Origin: Antedon mediterranea
Taxonomy: Eukaryota; Echinodermata; Crinoidea; Comatulida; Antedonidae
Direction of reading: 5' to 3'
Assembly: GCF_964355755.1 (NCBI RefSeq)
Contig: NC_092671.1
Location: forward strand, 23,207,070 to 23,271,069
Length of the DNA stretch: 64,000 bases
The position numbers and the translations under genes are program-made. Shown piece after piece: positions 45,159-56,954 of the stretch (within the stretch, counting starts at the first letter, position 1; each line of letters starts with the position of its first letter). Below the pieces are notes generated by a model. That model was not told the DNA's origin. It did not search any database and saw only the letters and a program-made list of their open reading frames with translations.

Positions 45159-45533
45159 CTTGAGCATTTGCTTTCAAATCCATAGGAACATATTGACTTG
45201 CAAAATGGTTCATAGAGCTTTCTGTGCATTCTAAAATTTTAGATGATGTTTCAGCAGTCAATACACTTGTATCATCCAATGATGTCAACGTATTCTGAGT
45301 AGTGTTTAGTGATTTGTTATTCATCAAAGTATTATCTTCTTGGAATAAATGCACTGACTTTGGTAGCAAAGTGTTGGAAATAGATTTGGAAGCACCCTTT
45401 TTAAAACTTATTTCACTTCTAGAATAGTGTAGCTCATCAGATGAGCTAAATGCTGTCTTTCCAAACAAATCACCAAGTCTTGACATCAAAGCAATGGCAG
45501 CCTCTGATGGAGGAGGTGGAGGCATATTTTTAT
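45159..45533 (-). CDS. TANC: TANC exon 4: conserved N-terminal block
   Basis: A 375-nt exon (residues 46-170). The acceptor is TTTTCTCAACAG after a T-run and the donor GTATAT, weaker than the other donors. It begins NKNMPPPPPSEAAIALMSRL and GDLFGKTAFSSSDELHYSR, which resembles the vertebrate TANC '..EAA..LM.RLG.LLG' segment, the only strongly conserved part of the TANC N-terminus. The remainder (ESSMNHFASQYVPMDLKANAQ) is Ser/Thr-rich linker. Phase matches exons 3 and 5. Confidence 0.92.
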
Positions 45534-46249
45534 CTGTTGAGAAAAAAAATTGTATATAGAGTAAAACAGAACCATTTGATTTAAACAAAAGGATCATTTT
45601 AGTAGTTTAGCACCTTTTCGATACATTTACGTATACATATTTAAATTCAGCATTATTCTATCCTCTTATTCTTCTTATTAACAGCTGACAAACATAAATT
45701 TTCTAGTGTCAAAAGGTGAATTGTAAGACACTCTCTGACTGTGGCATGCTGAGAGAGTACTGTTATTTTAATTTGTGTAATTTGGTGGTTTTTTAACGAA
45801 CAGGGGGACATTGGTCGAGGAAGGACACACATAGAGCTTTGACTGGGCAGGAGGGGCACGACAATGGTCGTGAAAGAAGCAGGGGATTAGATTGTAACTG
45901 TGATCAAATAAGTTGTCCTTTGTGGGCACCAGGCCTTGTGAACTCAGATGGGGACAAGTTGTTCCGCCATACTGAGTAGTAATGCACCCTATATGGATGT
46001 ATGCAAGGTATCCGTTAGTATTTATTGTGACTAACCTGTGTGGACACCCGGCCCCACTACTTTTGGGCAGATTCCGAGAAGCGGCCTGTGGATAATTGTA
46101 ATATAATGTGCGAGGTTAATGCTTGTATTAAGACTCTACTCGCTTGGTTGCAATATCAGAGTTGTTTATTCAGTCATGCTTAATATACAGGATAATACAG
46201 TAAAATACAGAATAAAATGATTTATTTGGACGCTGTTAAGTACATGGCT
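45534..46249. other. TANC intron 3, acceptor side
   Basis: No gene. 45720-46200 is less AT-rich than its surroundings and might be a solo LTR or transposon fragment, but no terminal or target repeat was found. Confidence 0.35.
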
Positions 46250-48321
46250 TTTCTTGATGAAGTACCAAAGACTGCTATTCCAGAGGGATCATGTCAGGGA
46301 TAATTTACCTTATTCATGAAAAATATCATTAACAACATTGGGGAACGGTTAGGGAATATGGACCAAATTGCTCAATTCATCTTTTTGCTGCCCTCCCTGG
46401 GGCGGATCCAGACATTTTTGAGAGGGGGGGGGGGGGGGTCCGCCGATAAAAAGGGCACATCAGATATTGAGTATTTGAGCCACAGCCCCCCCCCCCCTAT
46501 GGTGGGGGTTGTGGCGAAGCGAATTTTGTTACAGGACACACTTAGATGGCCGGAAATGGCACTCTCGCACGCAAAATCCATGATAAATGGCACCTTTCTA
46601 GTTCGCCGGAAATGACACTTTATTAGCAGGGATAACGATGCAAAATTAAAAGTTGTTATGTTTCAACCAATTTAAACATTATCTGTTGGTATTTTGTTTC
46701 AATATTCCAATAAAGAAAGAATTACGAAAATCTGACTTGTAGTTTTCGAACGTTGTAAACAAATTGCGCCATTTTTCACTAAAATAATTACATATAATTA
46801 CGTTTTATAGTAATTTCTTTTATATCAACATTGGAAATATCAATAAAATATGTTATTAAATGTTTATAAAATATATAGAGTTGTTTATTTAACGGAATTC
46901 GTACAAATTCATTGCTCTAAATTTGTGTAGTAGTACCGTTCAGTACAGAGAGATCACGTGACTTCTTGGTACACGCGAGAGAAAACATTCCGCTGTGGGT
47001 GATTCGTGTCCACAATCCAAAATAGCCAGAATCCAAAATCATTCAACCGTGAGCTCTGCCGATCGCGGGAAAGCTCAGCTTTGATTGGCTTACGATGACA
47101 TCATATCACAAAATGGTGGTTTTGTAGTTGAGCCTCACGTAATTTTCACAAATATTGTTTCAAAAATGAAATAAATGAACCTTCTTTATGGTATGTGTGA
47201 TTTTTCTTTAAAAGATTTGAATAATAAAGGCTTCATATCGAGAAAAAAACATTTTTTTGGCACTTATAATAAATATTTCTCAGAGAAAAAAGCACATGGC
47301 TTGTAGAACTATATTATCTTGGCGTAGGAAGACAAACAAATCCCAGGTCATGAGAGGCTCAACTACAAAAACAAGGTTGAATAGTAGTAAGGACCGTTCG
47401 ATGATTTTTGAGTAAACAATCTACCGCGTATGGTCGTACGCGGTAGATAGTACGATATTTTAAAGTACATTTTTTACATGTTTGGTTGGATGTAATGGAA
47501 ATAAAAAATAGTTGATCTGATGGAATGATATGTAAATAAACAAATACTCAAAAGAATTATGTTTACAGTTCAATTATTTTCAGAATAATAATACATAAAA
47601 ATGTGTTTACCAATGGACAAATAATCGCGTCAATAACAGAGCGCGCATGGTAACGTACGCGGAGTTGAATCGTAAAAAGTTTACATGCGCCCTCTGTAGT
47701 ATGCGAAACGATCTATTTTTAGAAGTTTAAGTAGAGATCATCACGCATCACCACCTCTCACAATGCTCTTTGATCGGCCGCCGTAACTTAACATCGCGCT
47801 CATTGTGATAAATTTCTGTTTTTATTTTTGGGGTTATTAGTGTAGCTTACTCTGTGCATACTAATATACACACAAATATGTCACACGAATAAAATATTGA
47901 ACCTCTAAAAAAAGGGCACCCTTAAAATTTAGGGGGGGTCCGGACCCCGTGGACCCCCCCCCCCCCCTCTGGATCCGCCCCAGCCTCCAGTATCCCTGAC
48001 TTAACCAGTAATTAGCAAAAGAATGAGGATCTAATGTCGATTTCTTTAATAGATGACCAATCTACGAAAGAACTCTATCCCCTCATGGTGTCTTTGTATG
48101 AATTTGTCCTTTCACTTACGATGCCAACTGTGGATTGTGAGCGAGGTTTTAGTGTTATGAATTTAAACAAGACATTGTTGCGCAACAGAATGAAAATCCC
48201 TCATTTGAGCAATGTAATGATGATTTCAATCAATGGGGGTGACAGGCGCACATTTGACTTTGAAGAGGCATTTGGAATATGGAGCTCCAAAAAGGCATGC
48301 CATGCTTTGAGACATGTATAG
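46250..48321 (+). pseudogene. hAT transposase remnant split by a MITE
   Basis: The right part (48034-48321) encodes STKELYPLMVSLYEFVLSLT and MPTVDCERGFSVMNLNKTLL, RNRMKIPHLSNVMMISING, which is the hAT C-terminal dimerisation domain ('P...D.ERGFS.MN..KT.LRN.M....L..L..I..NG'). The left part (46316-46390) reads MKNIINNIGERLGNMDQIAQ and FIFLLPS and would precede it. The element at 46397-47983 separates the two. Stops lie between the halves even without it. No hAT ends were recognised for this outer copy. Confidence 0.78.
46397..47983. mobile_element. hAT-like MITE with CTGGGGCGGATCCAGA ends
   Basis: Perfect 16-bp inverted termini CTGGGGCGGATCCAGA / TCTGGATCCGCCCCAG, followed internally by long G or C runs and GGTCCG. 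CCTCC is repeated directly outside both ends (46392-46396 and 47984-47988). The termini resemble the CAGGGGCGGATC hAT class, but only five flanking bases match. There is no transposase inside. It is inserted in a hAT transposase relic. Confidence 0.83.
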
Positions 48322-48489
48322 TAATGAATGATGTAAACATTTAACGATAATAAAGTTTTGTTTTAAAACTGTAAATACTTTTATGTGTACAGGTAACTGA
48401 TTGACTCGAGAAACGTTATTATTAATGATGTACATCTAAGATGCAATGATAATGTGTTAACTAGACATGAAACTCCTCACTTTGACGAG

Positions 48490-50037
48490 TTAGTTATCCG
48501 CACCACGACAAACGCCACGTGCACGTCATACGTTGGAATATTGCACACAGATAAAGATTATGGCATTATGACAAGAACTGAAGAATATGATATGCTGTTA
48601 GTGCTGAATTCTGTCAATTTTGTGTCATATACAGTATGCAAACAGTATAATCTGTATACATATTACATACAGTGTAGAATAGGTGAAATTACGGGACCCG
48701 CCATTTATTCCAACATGGCGACGGTATCAAAATGAAACGCTTAGATAGCAATTCCAGAAGGAAATTATCTCAGGAACAACATATTAACATGTAGAAGAAA
48801 TTTGAATACGTAAAATATAGATGCCCACCCTTTTAAATGTGATGAACTATTACGCAAAATATGAAAATACGTCTTTTTTTATTCAACTGGCCATATGATG
48901 ACATCACAACATCCGATTGGCAAAATGTTTACATGAATTCGTATCTACAATCCAATAGCTTCCATAAAACGTTTTAATCGTGATTATCACATTTTATTCT
49001 TACGAGCTATTACAGATTAAAATTTACTGTAAAGATGAAATTAATGACCCACGTAATTAAAATTTTTAGGCATAATGACGTCATAAAAATTAAAATATTT
49101 TTATCTCATGCTAAAGAAAGTTGATTGACCTACACAATATATAAATGTAGGAGAAAAAGGAATACAGATAAGCATGATGCGCTCCATTGAATGTGATGAG
49201 CAATAACGAAAGAGACAAAAATCTTATATTTTACATTCGTGTGGCCATACGATGACGTCACAATGTTTTTTTAGCCTTATCGATGCATGATCCGATATCT
49301 ACAACTCATCAACTTCTAGATTTTGAAATAAAAATAAACGGTTCACGGTTTACTTTAGAAACTATGACTGTTTAAAAAAAGACATAATTTTGACGATTTT
49401 TAAAGCTTTTTCATAAAAAACACGCATGAATTGTCTAATTCAACGTGTTCGTATGGCGTTATTTAAATTGGAAAAGGTCTAAATTGTTTTAAAAATTACT
49501 AGGAAAGGCTTGAAAAATATAATTCAAGAGAAAAAAAAAAATGTTTTTAACGCTACGTGCGCACCGCGTGCGTAAAAAAATGCGCGCCCGTGGGAATTTT
49601 TGACATGCTCAAAATGACAAGAAACGCATAAAAAGTTGATTAGAAATTAATTTTGCGCATTTTGAAATTCTAAATGCGCGTGCGCGCGTAACTTCTTGTG
49701 AAACATGCCATTTTTAATCCGTAGAAAGTTTGCCCCTGATATGACTTAAATTTCAAAAGTCAAAGTGTCAATACTAAATGACTTTTGGTTTTTAATCTAT
49801 GATCAATCATTGAAATTCATAAGTCACGTTGCGCAACTATGACGTCATTCAAAAATAGGAGGTGCACAACTTCATGTAAATGCCCATATGTTGTCAAAGT
49901 TATGAAATGTTATGTTTACACATTTTAGAGAAACACGACTCACAAAAAGGAAGGATGGAAAGAAGAATAATACAGAAAAAAACTGATTGATCCAATACAA
50001 TAACAAGGAGTTATCCGCTCTACAAGCGGATAACTAA
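48490..50037. mobile_element. F1 DNA element, most complete copy (~1.55 kb)
   Basis: Starts TTAGTTATCCGC and ends GCGGATAACTAA, preceded by a hairpin GTTATCCGCTCTACAAGCGG. Colinear with 3740-3837 plus 6855-8170. CRE-like TGACGTCA sites lie at ~49077, 49254 and 49839. It has CGCGTGCGCGCGTAAC and GCGCACCGCGTGCG tracts. No transposase frame. The terminal repeats are short, so the superfamily is unresolved. Confidence 0.75.
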
Positions 50038-52023
50038 TAAATGTTGAATTTTTTTATTGCACAAGTTTTTTGTTAATTTTGGTTTGGCTATTCAAATTAA
50101 AATTTGGCTAATCCTTTTTATATCCAATTAGCCAAATTGCTATCCATTTATGTTGCCAGCTTAAACCCTGGAGAAGGTGCACTCACTGAATAGAAGATGT
50201 GCCACTGAAAGGAACACCACAGATTAAAGTGACAAATGTTGTAGAAAAGACACCATCTAGGCCTAGACCTATTCATAAAGTAACAAAGAATATGAGTGCA
50301 AATAACATGAGTATGAATGTTGAGGATAACTCTCTATTGATACATAAACCAGTTGTTGTTTTACCAAAACCCAAGCCTGCCTCCTATGATAAGGCTGTTA
50401 AATCTAACTTAAACAAACCTGCAGAACAACAGAAAATGATATACAACAATATCTGCATAAGCTTAGAATTGTTCTGCAAGTCTCCAGGTTAAAACCGAAA
50501 CATGATGCTGCATCATTCCAGATCTGTACTGAGTCACAATGGATGTACATACAAGTTACAAATAAAGTCAGATGTGCTACTTTTCAAGGGGTAGGGGCGT
50601 TTATTTTTTGTGTAATATCATGGTAACATGTATAATCAAATAAATACACCCTAGATATAAAAAATGCAACACAATTAATATAATAATAATAACTGGATTA
50701 AACCTCCTTTTATATAGGTGCAAGCAAGTACAATCAAGATATAAACCAATATAGACCAATCCATTGTCATCATTCCGTATGACACTGCACTGTTGCATAA
50801 TATTTTTGAATGTCACTGACAAATTATATACAGTCTGTTCCCAGTGTAGATAATAAAACAATATATATTTCTGGAGATTTATTATCAATACCACTAGAAA
50901 ATTTGATATGTTTTAGGTACTGATAAAAGCATCAGAAGTATATTTTAAAGTCATAAATCATGATAAAATCATAATACACACCAGTAGTAGTAGTACACAA
51001 TGGTGGAAAGGAAAGTAAAATAGTAATGAAACTATGTATTGGCATTCAAAAATATGCAAAAGGCAATGTTGATTGTTGACAAATTGATAGATAATAGAAT
51101 GAAGATGAATATGAACAATGAGACGGAGTGCAATTGTGTCTCATCATTACACTGGCACCCGGAGAGGATTTGTTAATAGAGCCTGTGACAGTGTCACTTT
51201 TATTCTAACATACAGACACAAAAGCATAAAGAGGAAAACAAATCATGTAAAGTACCTTTTATCAGTGAGAAACGAATTATATATCATTATTAAAATTAGG
51301 CCATTTATTCGAATAAACACCGGCTTTGAATAAAAGCCTTCCTCAAATAAACGTGACCAAAATTGCTATCTACGTGTTTCATTTTGATGACGTCATCATG
51401 TTAAAAATTGAAATAAAAGGCGGGTTCCATTATTTTCACGTATACAGTATACATACTTAGACCTGACACAAAAAAAGGGCACTCTAACATTTTATTTTCT
51501 TTAGGTCACAATGGCATAATTGTTTTCTATGCGCAATATTCTAAAGTATAACATGCACATGGCGTTTGCGCCATATTGACGAGTTCAAATCTAGTTGTTT
51601 TTGGTCTTTATAACCTTTTGCCACATTTTCAAAATGTATAACCAAGCCAAAAATGATTGTTTGACCTTAAAGTGCCTACAAAAGTCGATCAAGCTACTAG
51701 AGTAATCACTAATAGGACTATTAGTATTTATTTTTACAATAAATGTAGTTTGTGACCTTAAATTAGATCTAAAGAAGGTAGGGAATGCGACTTTAAATAA
51801 ACAATTCTTGAAGAATATTACAATCCAGGTAAAATTAATCAGACATGCTGGTTGAGAAGACAGATTTCAATTAACAAAACAAGTTGTTGCAAAACCATCA
51901 CATATATGGCATTTTATAGATTTATAGCAATTGTTTTATTTAATTTTATAGTTTTTTGTATTAAATTTGTTAAAAAATAAATTGTATGGTTTGATTGATT
52001 GGGGTCATATCCATGTGTTTACA
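50038..52023. other. TANC intron 3, unassigned
   Basis: A plus frame at 50199-50492 (Lys/Pro-rich: PSRPRPIHKVTKNMSANNMS) is unrecognised and unlikely to be a gene. 51479-51600 is an eroded reverse copy of the F1 left end (GGCGTTTGCGCCATATTGACGAGTT). 51730-51797 is part of the TTAA-type MITE family. Confidence 0.4.
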
Positions 52024-52296
52024 TACCGTATATTTCGGTGTATAAGTCGCACTTTTGACACGCAAATTTGACCTCTAAATTAAGGGTGCGTCTTATACAC
52101 CGAACATAAATGCCTCACCACACAGATTGTACATATATGCCTAGGCCTAGGCTATCGTCACCTCGTTTGCTAGGCCTGAGTAGGCTAGGCCTAGCTACAG
52201 TAACTAACGTACGTAACGGCAACCTGCTTCTGCCTAGTTTTCAAGGCATTTTAGCATGATGTTATACTAAATATGATGAAAAGATTTGTTCATTAT

Positions 52297-53070
52297 TACT
52301 GGTACCATACAAAGTGTTGCAATATTTCCACTAAACAGTACCGTAAGCTACAGAAATCAGACGCAAATGTTGCTTGGTTTTGCCTGTCATGTGAGCTACC
52401 AAACTTCTCTGATTCCTTTTTCACCAATAACGATGAATCTCCCGTATGTACAAACTCTTTCTCAGCCTTAAGCGATGAGAGTGATGATGATGATGTAATG
52501 CATGACCCCATAACTGCGGATAACGATAATAATTCTCGTCATAAAGCAAAAAAGAAGACTACATTAAAAATACTTATCGCGAACTGCTGCAGTATACGGA
52601 GTATATCTAAGCAAGCTGAACTCCAATCACTTATTGAAACAGAAAATCTTGACATAGTATTGTGCACAGAAACCCACCTCGATGAGACATATCCTGTGCA
52701 AACAGGGGTACCACCAGGCTATGACGCATATCGAACCGATGACCGATGGGGTGCTGGCGGAAAACTTCTCGCATTTAAAGAAAATCTACTTGTATCACCG
52801 GTTGAAAATGGGAATGCTCCCGCAGTATGGGGTAAATTACTCTCCAAAGGGAACATGCCTATTTTTGTTGGATCCTTTTACAGGAATCCATCATCGGGAC
52901 AAGAAATGCTTGACAGTCTGGAGGACAATCTCAGAAAAATGATTACTGGCAACTCTTTACCACTCATTATATTAGGAAGCGACATTAATCTGCCAAGTAT
53001 AGACTGGGAAACTATCTCAGTCCAACCAAACCCCCAATATGGTATTGTCCATCAACCAGAAATTCCTTGA
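52297..53070 (+). pseudogene. LINE PHD finger half and endonuclease
   Basis: Opens YWYHTKCCNISTKQYRKLQ...WFCLSCE, the second half of a PHD finger (H-x2-C ... C-x2-C). An acidic spacer SDESDDDD and basic KAKKKTT follow. The EEP endonuclease starts LKILIANCCSIRSISKQAEL, then VLCTETHLDE (catalytic Glu), FVGSFYRNPSSG, and LGSDINLPSIDW (normally GDFN). The ORF fails by frameshift near 53045. The ATG at 52273 belongs to the F2 element and is in frame only by chance. Confidence 0.85.
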
Positions 53071-55310
53071 CCTAATAAACAATTTGTCTTTAACTCAACA
53101 TGTCTTAGAACCTACAAGAATGAACAACATACTTGATATTTTGCTAACTACATATCCCTCTTGCGTGGAAAATGTAAGAGTAATATTAGGGATTAGTGAC
53201 CATTACGCAGTAGTTGCAGAAATAAACACCTCGGTAAAGACAAACAAGAACAAATCAAGACAAATCTACATGTTCAAAAAGGGAAATATGGACGCAGTAA
53301 AAACCGACCTAAAACACATTAATACCAATACTGAAGAAAAGTCTGTAAATGAAAATTGGATCACATTACGGGAAAGCATCATAAACATTATCAACTGCCA
53401 TATACCTCGGAAAACCATAAAGAACGGAAGAGGCATTCCATGGATGAATGATGAAATCAGAAAAATGATAAAACGACGTAAAAGAGTCTATAGAAAAGCA
53501 AAAAGATCTGGAAAGGATGATGACTGGATGCAATTTCGTACTCTAAGGAACTCCATTAGAAGAAAACTGGATAAAGCACAACTTAACTACATTAAAGGAA
53601 TTCTAAATATAGAAAACCTCCATACTGCCCCAAAGAAATTTTTGTCATTTATTGCACACAAGAAGAAAGATCGTACTGGATTACCACCATTATCATCCAA
53701 ATCTGGACTTGTATATACAAGTACCGAAAAAGCTGAAGTTTTTAACTCACAATATACCAGCGTCTTCACCCAAGAAGATAGCACATCAATACCTTCTATA
53801 AGCAATCAATTTCCTGAAATGGAGGACTTTGAAATAGACATTGCAGGTGTATCAAAACTCTTAGAAAACCTTAACCCCCATAAAGCGCCTGGACCCGATC
53901 AAATTCCGATACGTATTTTGAAAGAATGTTCAAATGAAATCGCCCCAATACTAACAAATATTTTTAGTCAATCACTACAAACAGGAAGTCTTCCAGATGA
54001 CTGGATATCAGCTAATGTCTGTCCTATTTATAAGAAGGGAGATAAATCATCACCAGCAAACTATAGACCCGTTTCATTAACATCGGTATGCTGTAATCTA
54101 CTGGAACATATCCTATTTCACAACATCACGGCTCATATTGAAAAGTTCAACATCATCAAGCCATACCAGCATGGCTTTCTGAAGAAACATTCATGTGAAA
54201 CTCAACTCTTAAACACAATTGAAGAAATCAGCCACCATCTTGACCAAGGAAGTAAACGCCAAATTGATGTACAAATACTTGACTTCAGTAAAGCGTTTGA
54301 CACGGTTGCACATCAGAGACTACTCCACAAACTCAGCAAATATGGAATATCAGGACAAACTCTAAACTGGATCCAGTATTGGCTTACAAATAGAAACCAA
54401 TGTGTCATAGTTGATGGAGAGATATCAAAAACAGCAAAGGTAACATCAGGAGTGCCTCAAGGCACGGTACTTGGTCCGTTAATGTTTCTATTAATAGCAT
54501 CAATGACATCAGTGAAGATATTAGCACCGGTACAACCATAACATTATTTGCTGATGACTGTTTACTCTTTCGTAAATAAAATAGCAGACCAAGAACAACT
54601 ACAACATGACCTTGATCAAGTAGTCCAATGGTCTAAAAAATGGCAGATGTCTTTTAATCCATCAAAATGCTATACAATGAACATGACGAGGAGTAAAAAT
54701 CCACTTACACTTGAATACAAGATGAAAGGAGAGATTCTAACCACTGTCAAGAGCAGCAAATACCTTGGAGTCTTAAATAACAAATGATCTATCATGGGAA
54801 CCACACATAAACCAAGTTATAAACGATTCCAATAAGATTCTAGGCTTCCTAAGGAGAAACTTCTCTCGATGCGACTCTCGTATTAAGGCAACTGCCTATC
54901 AATCACTAGTTCGTCCAAAACTTGAATATGCAGCTGCAGTATGGGATCCCCATCAATCACAACTTATAAACAAGCTTGAAATGGTACAACGAAGAGCTGC
55001 AAGATTTGCAACATCCGATTACAGAAGAACATCAAGTGTCACATCCATGCTACACACACTACACTGGCCAACTCTTCAACAACGTAGGAAAAAGAAAAGA
55101 TTAATGTTACTAAAACGAGCTATTAATGAGGAGATAGCCATTGACATTCCATCATATGTTAAGAAACCATCACGTCAACAACGAAATACGAACTTGCATA
55201 AATATACGCCGATCTTCTGTCGTACACAATGCTACAAATACAGTTTTCTGCCCAGAACATTAAATGACTTAGGAGAGTCTTTTATAGCGATATTTTTTGC
55301 TTTTTGACAA
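53039..55310 (+). pseudogene. LINE endonuclease end and reverse transcriptase
   Basis: The 53039-54541 frame (500 codons) includes GISDHYAVVAEI (catalytic SDH), HKAPGPDQIPIRILK, SPANYRPVSLTSVCCNLLE, FKKH-type HGFLKKHSCETQLL, motif A QILDFSKAFDTVAH, and motif B SGVPQGTVLGPLMFLL. Motif C, LFADDCLLFR, is in another frame at ~54541-54570. The first frame returns at 54590 (KIADQEQLQHDLDQVVQWSK), then YLGVL and, after a third shift at ~54780, LVRPKLEYAAAVWDPHQSQL. So there are at least four indels, although the copy is well preserved. Confidence 0.9.
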
Positions 55311-55421
55311 TCCGCCAGGATAGTGTTCTGCGCTTTTTCTCTGCTTGTTGTTGTTCTATGTAATATATGCTTTTTGTATTGTTTTTGTATTATTTTTTCT
55401 GGATAATAAATGAATATGAAT
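55270..55421 (+). mobile_element. 152-bp LINE 3' fragment nested in the LINE, ATGACT duplication
   Basis: ATGACT occurs at 55264-55269 and 55422-55427. Between them lies T-rich sequence ending ATAATAAATGAATATGAAT, i.e. a 3' trailer with a (TGAATA) tail. Removing it restores the coding text: ...RTLND followed by WNSLPTETALSQKAAFEQAL at 55423 onward. It is an extremely 5'-truncated, later LINE insertion. Confidence 0.88.
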
Positions 55422-56166
55422 ATGACTGGAACAGCCTCCCGACCGAAACCGCGCTGTCTCAAAAAGCCGCATTTGAGCAAGCCCTTGATAAATTCATAAA
55501 AGTTTATAGATAAATAAATAAAATTGAGCACACGTGGCGTACCGTAAGCTGCAAACACACTGGATTATAGTGCTGAAATCAGCGATGTCCAGTCATCATT
55601 CTGAAGATTCTGAAGATTATGGCGATAAAATTTCATTTGTAAACGTTTACGTACGATTGGAATAGTATTTATTTATACAGTAGTTATATGCACGATCGCC
55701 GTACCCCCAGCGCAAGCCCTCTTGGCGGCCACATGGTGTACGGTATTCGACTAGTATATTCTCCAGGTGATTATAGCATGGACCTAGCGTACACACTTCA
55801 ATTCTCGGATACATACATAGATACTAATCGAATACGATTGTCCGTGAAAACGTGCGCCCTCTCGAAATGATCGAGCGAGGCTAGCCCACACGTACATGTT
55901 ACACACACGGTCATGCACTCGATGTTGCGGCTGTTGAGGCTGGGCGCAGCCGAGCCTAGGTAAGAAAAAACCTAAATAAAGGACGCTGTTGCAGATATAA
56001 CAAAATATATTATTACAATAATATTGATTACAATTTAAAAAAACATTGTTTTGATGAAATATAAGGTGCGTCTTATACACCGACGATATAAAAAATACCG
56101 ATATTTTACTCTCAGTTAGGGGGTGCGTCTTATGCACAGGTGCGACTTATACACCGAAATATACGG

Positions 56167-56452
56167 TAGTTCGAAATGTTCATGGTTCAAAATGGTCATA
56201 CAAATTTCAAGTCTATTAATAATTATAAAATAAAGTCTCAAATAATAAACACATCCGTTCACTACCCCAACCATACCGTACAAATACACACAATATTGCC
56301 TTATCTAGATTGGACTAGACCACTTACAATTACACCTCAAACATACTTCAATTAAAAAAAATTATGAGTTATGAGAAAACTTTTTAATTTTAGGCAATTC
56401 AATTTCATGCACGGTCAGTTTGGGAGATTCAAAATCAAAATAAAATACTCAC
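56167..56452. other. intron spacer
   Basis: No feature. Ends at the exon 3 donor GTGAGT (minus strand). Confidence 0.5.
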
Positions 56453-56563
56453 TATCCTCTTTCATATCGTCAATATCTGAACAACTTGAGTAGTCATCAA
56501 TATCAGATCCAGAAGCAATTTCTTGGATAGCATTTGGTGTTTGAACTTCCATTTTTTCATTAC
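56453..56563 (-). CDS. TANC: TANC exon 3: acidic N-terminal exon
   Basis: A 111-nt exon (residues 9-45). The acceptor is CCCACCAGCTTTAG and the donor a consensus GTGAGT. Phase 2 in, 1 out, agreeing with exons 2 and 4. It encodes NEKMEVQTPNAIQEIASGSD then IDDYSSCSDIDDMKED, acidic and Ser-rich, with possible casein-kinase-2-type sites (SDxD, SCSDID). There is no family motif, but splice sites, phase and the open frame support it. Its length is a multiple of 3, so skipping would preserve the frame. Confidence 0.85.
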
Positions 56564-56689
56564 CTAAAGCTGGTGGGAATAAAATGTTAAAGCATGATTT
56601 TAACTACAGTAAATTTCAAACAACTTTTAAAAAGTAACTGTATACCGGTGGTACTCGGTATAAGGAAACTTATAATTAATATATCCATT

Positions 56690-56785
56690 AATTATAAATA
56701 GAACCTATGTTAGTTCATAATGTTAATATTCAAATTTTGAATATTAATATTATAAACTAACATAGGTTCTATTTATGATTAATAC
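56690..56785. repeat. near-perfect 41-bp-arm palindrome
   Basis: TAAATAGAACCTATGTTAG...AATATTCAAA is followed directly by its complement TTTTGAATATT...CTAACATAGGTTCTATTTA. About two mismatches in 40 and virtually no loop. It lies ~130 bases upstream (in gene sense) of the exon 3 acceptor. Confidence 0.92.
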
Positions 56786-56954
56786 TGTATTTTAGATCAG
56801 CATAGTAAATGTTACGCTCTGATTAAATACTTTTTATTCTTGGTACCAATAATTTACGAAACATAGGCCTAGGCTACCCAACGTACAGTGTGCAGACCTT
56901 TGCACTGCATGTTTATGTGATTTGACCTTTGAACTAGATTACCTTTAACAGTCT

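Larger units (their letters stand above)
52297..55615 (+). mobile_element. 3.3-kb LINE (PHD-endonuclease-RT), 5' truncated, with ATTAT duplication
   Basis: Inserted within F2. The 5-mer ATTAT flanks it at 52292-52296 and 55616-55620, and comparison with F2 copy 1 shows exactly where F2 breaks off. It begins mid-PHD finger, so it is 5' truncated. It ends with a short ATTCTGAAG direct repeat (55600-55615), as LINE 3' tails often do. Best assigned to the CR1/Jockey group. Confidence 0.92.
52026..56166. mobile_element. F2 DNA element, copy 2, carrying a LINE
   Basis: Ends CCGTATATTTCGGTGTATAA and TTATACACCGAAATATACGG, TA on both sides (52024-52025, 56167-56168). Colinear with 8495-9298 at 52026-52296 and 55621-56166. 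Without the LINE it would be ~817 bp. Confidence 0.9.

Noticed and set aside
45720-46250. Possible solo LTR
   Set aside because: Composition differs from flanks, but I found neither TG...CA ends with a short inverted repeat nor a 4-6-bp target duplication.
50199-50492. 97-residue Lys/Pro-rich plus frame
   Set aside because: Could be a low-complexity protein piece, but it has no splice partner or family match and is antisense to the host intron.
52273-52296. ATG at 52273 as the true start of the LINE protein
   Set aside because: The first eight codons are F2 element sequence, as shown by the copy at 8735-8760; the LINE begins at 52297 in mid-PHD finger.
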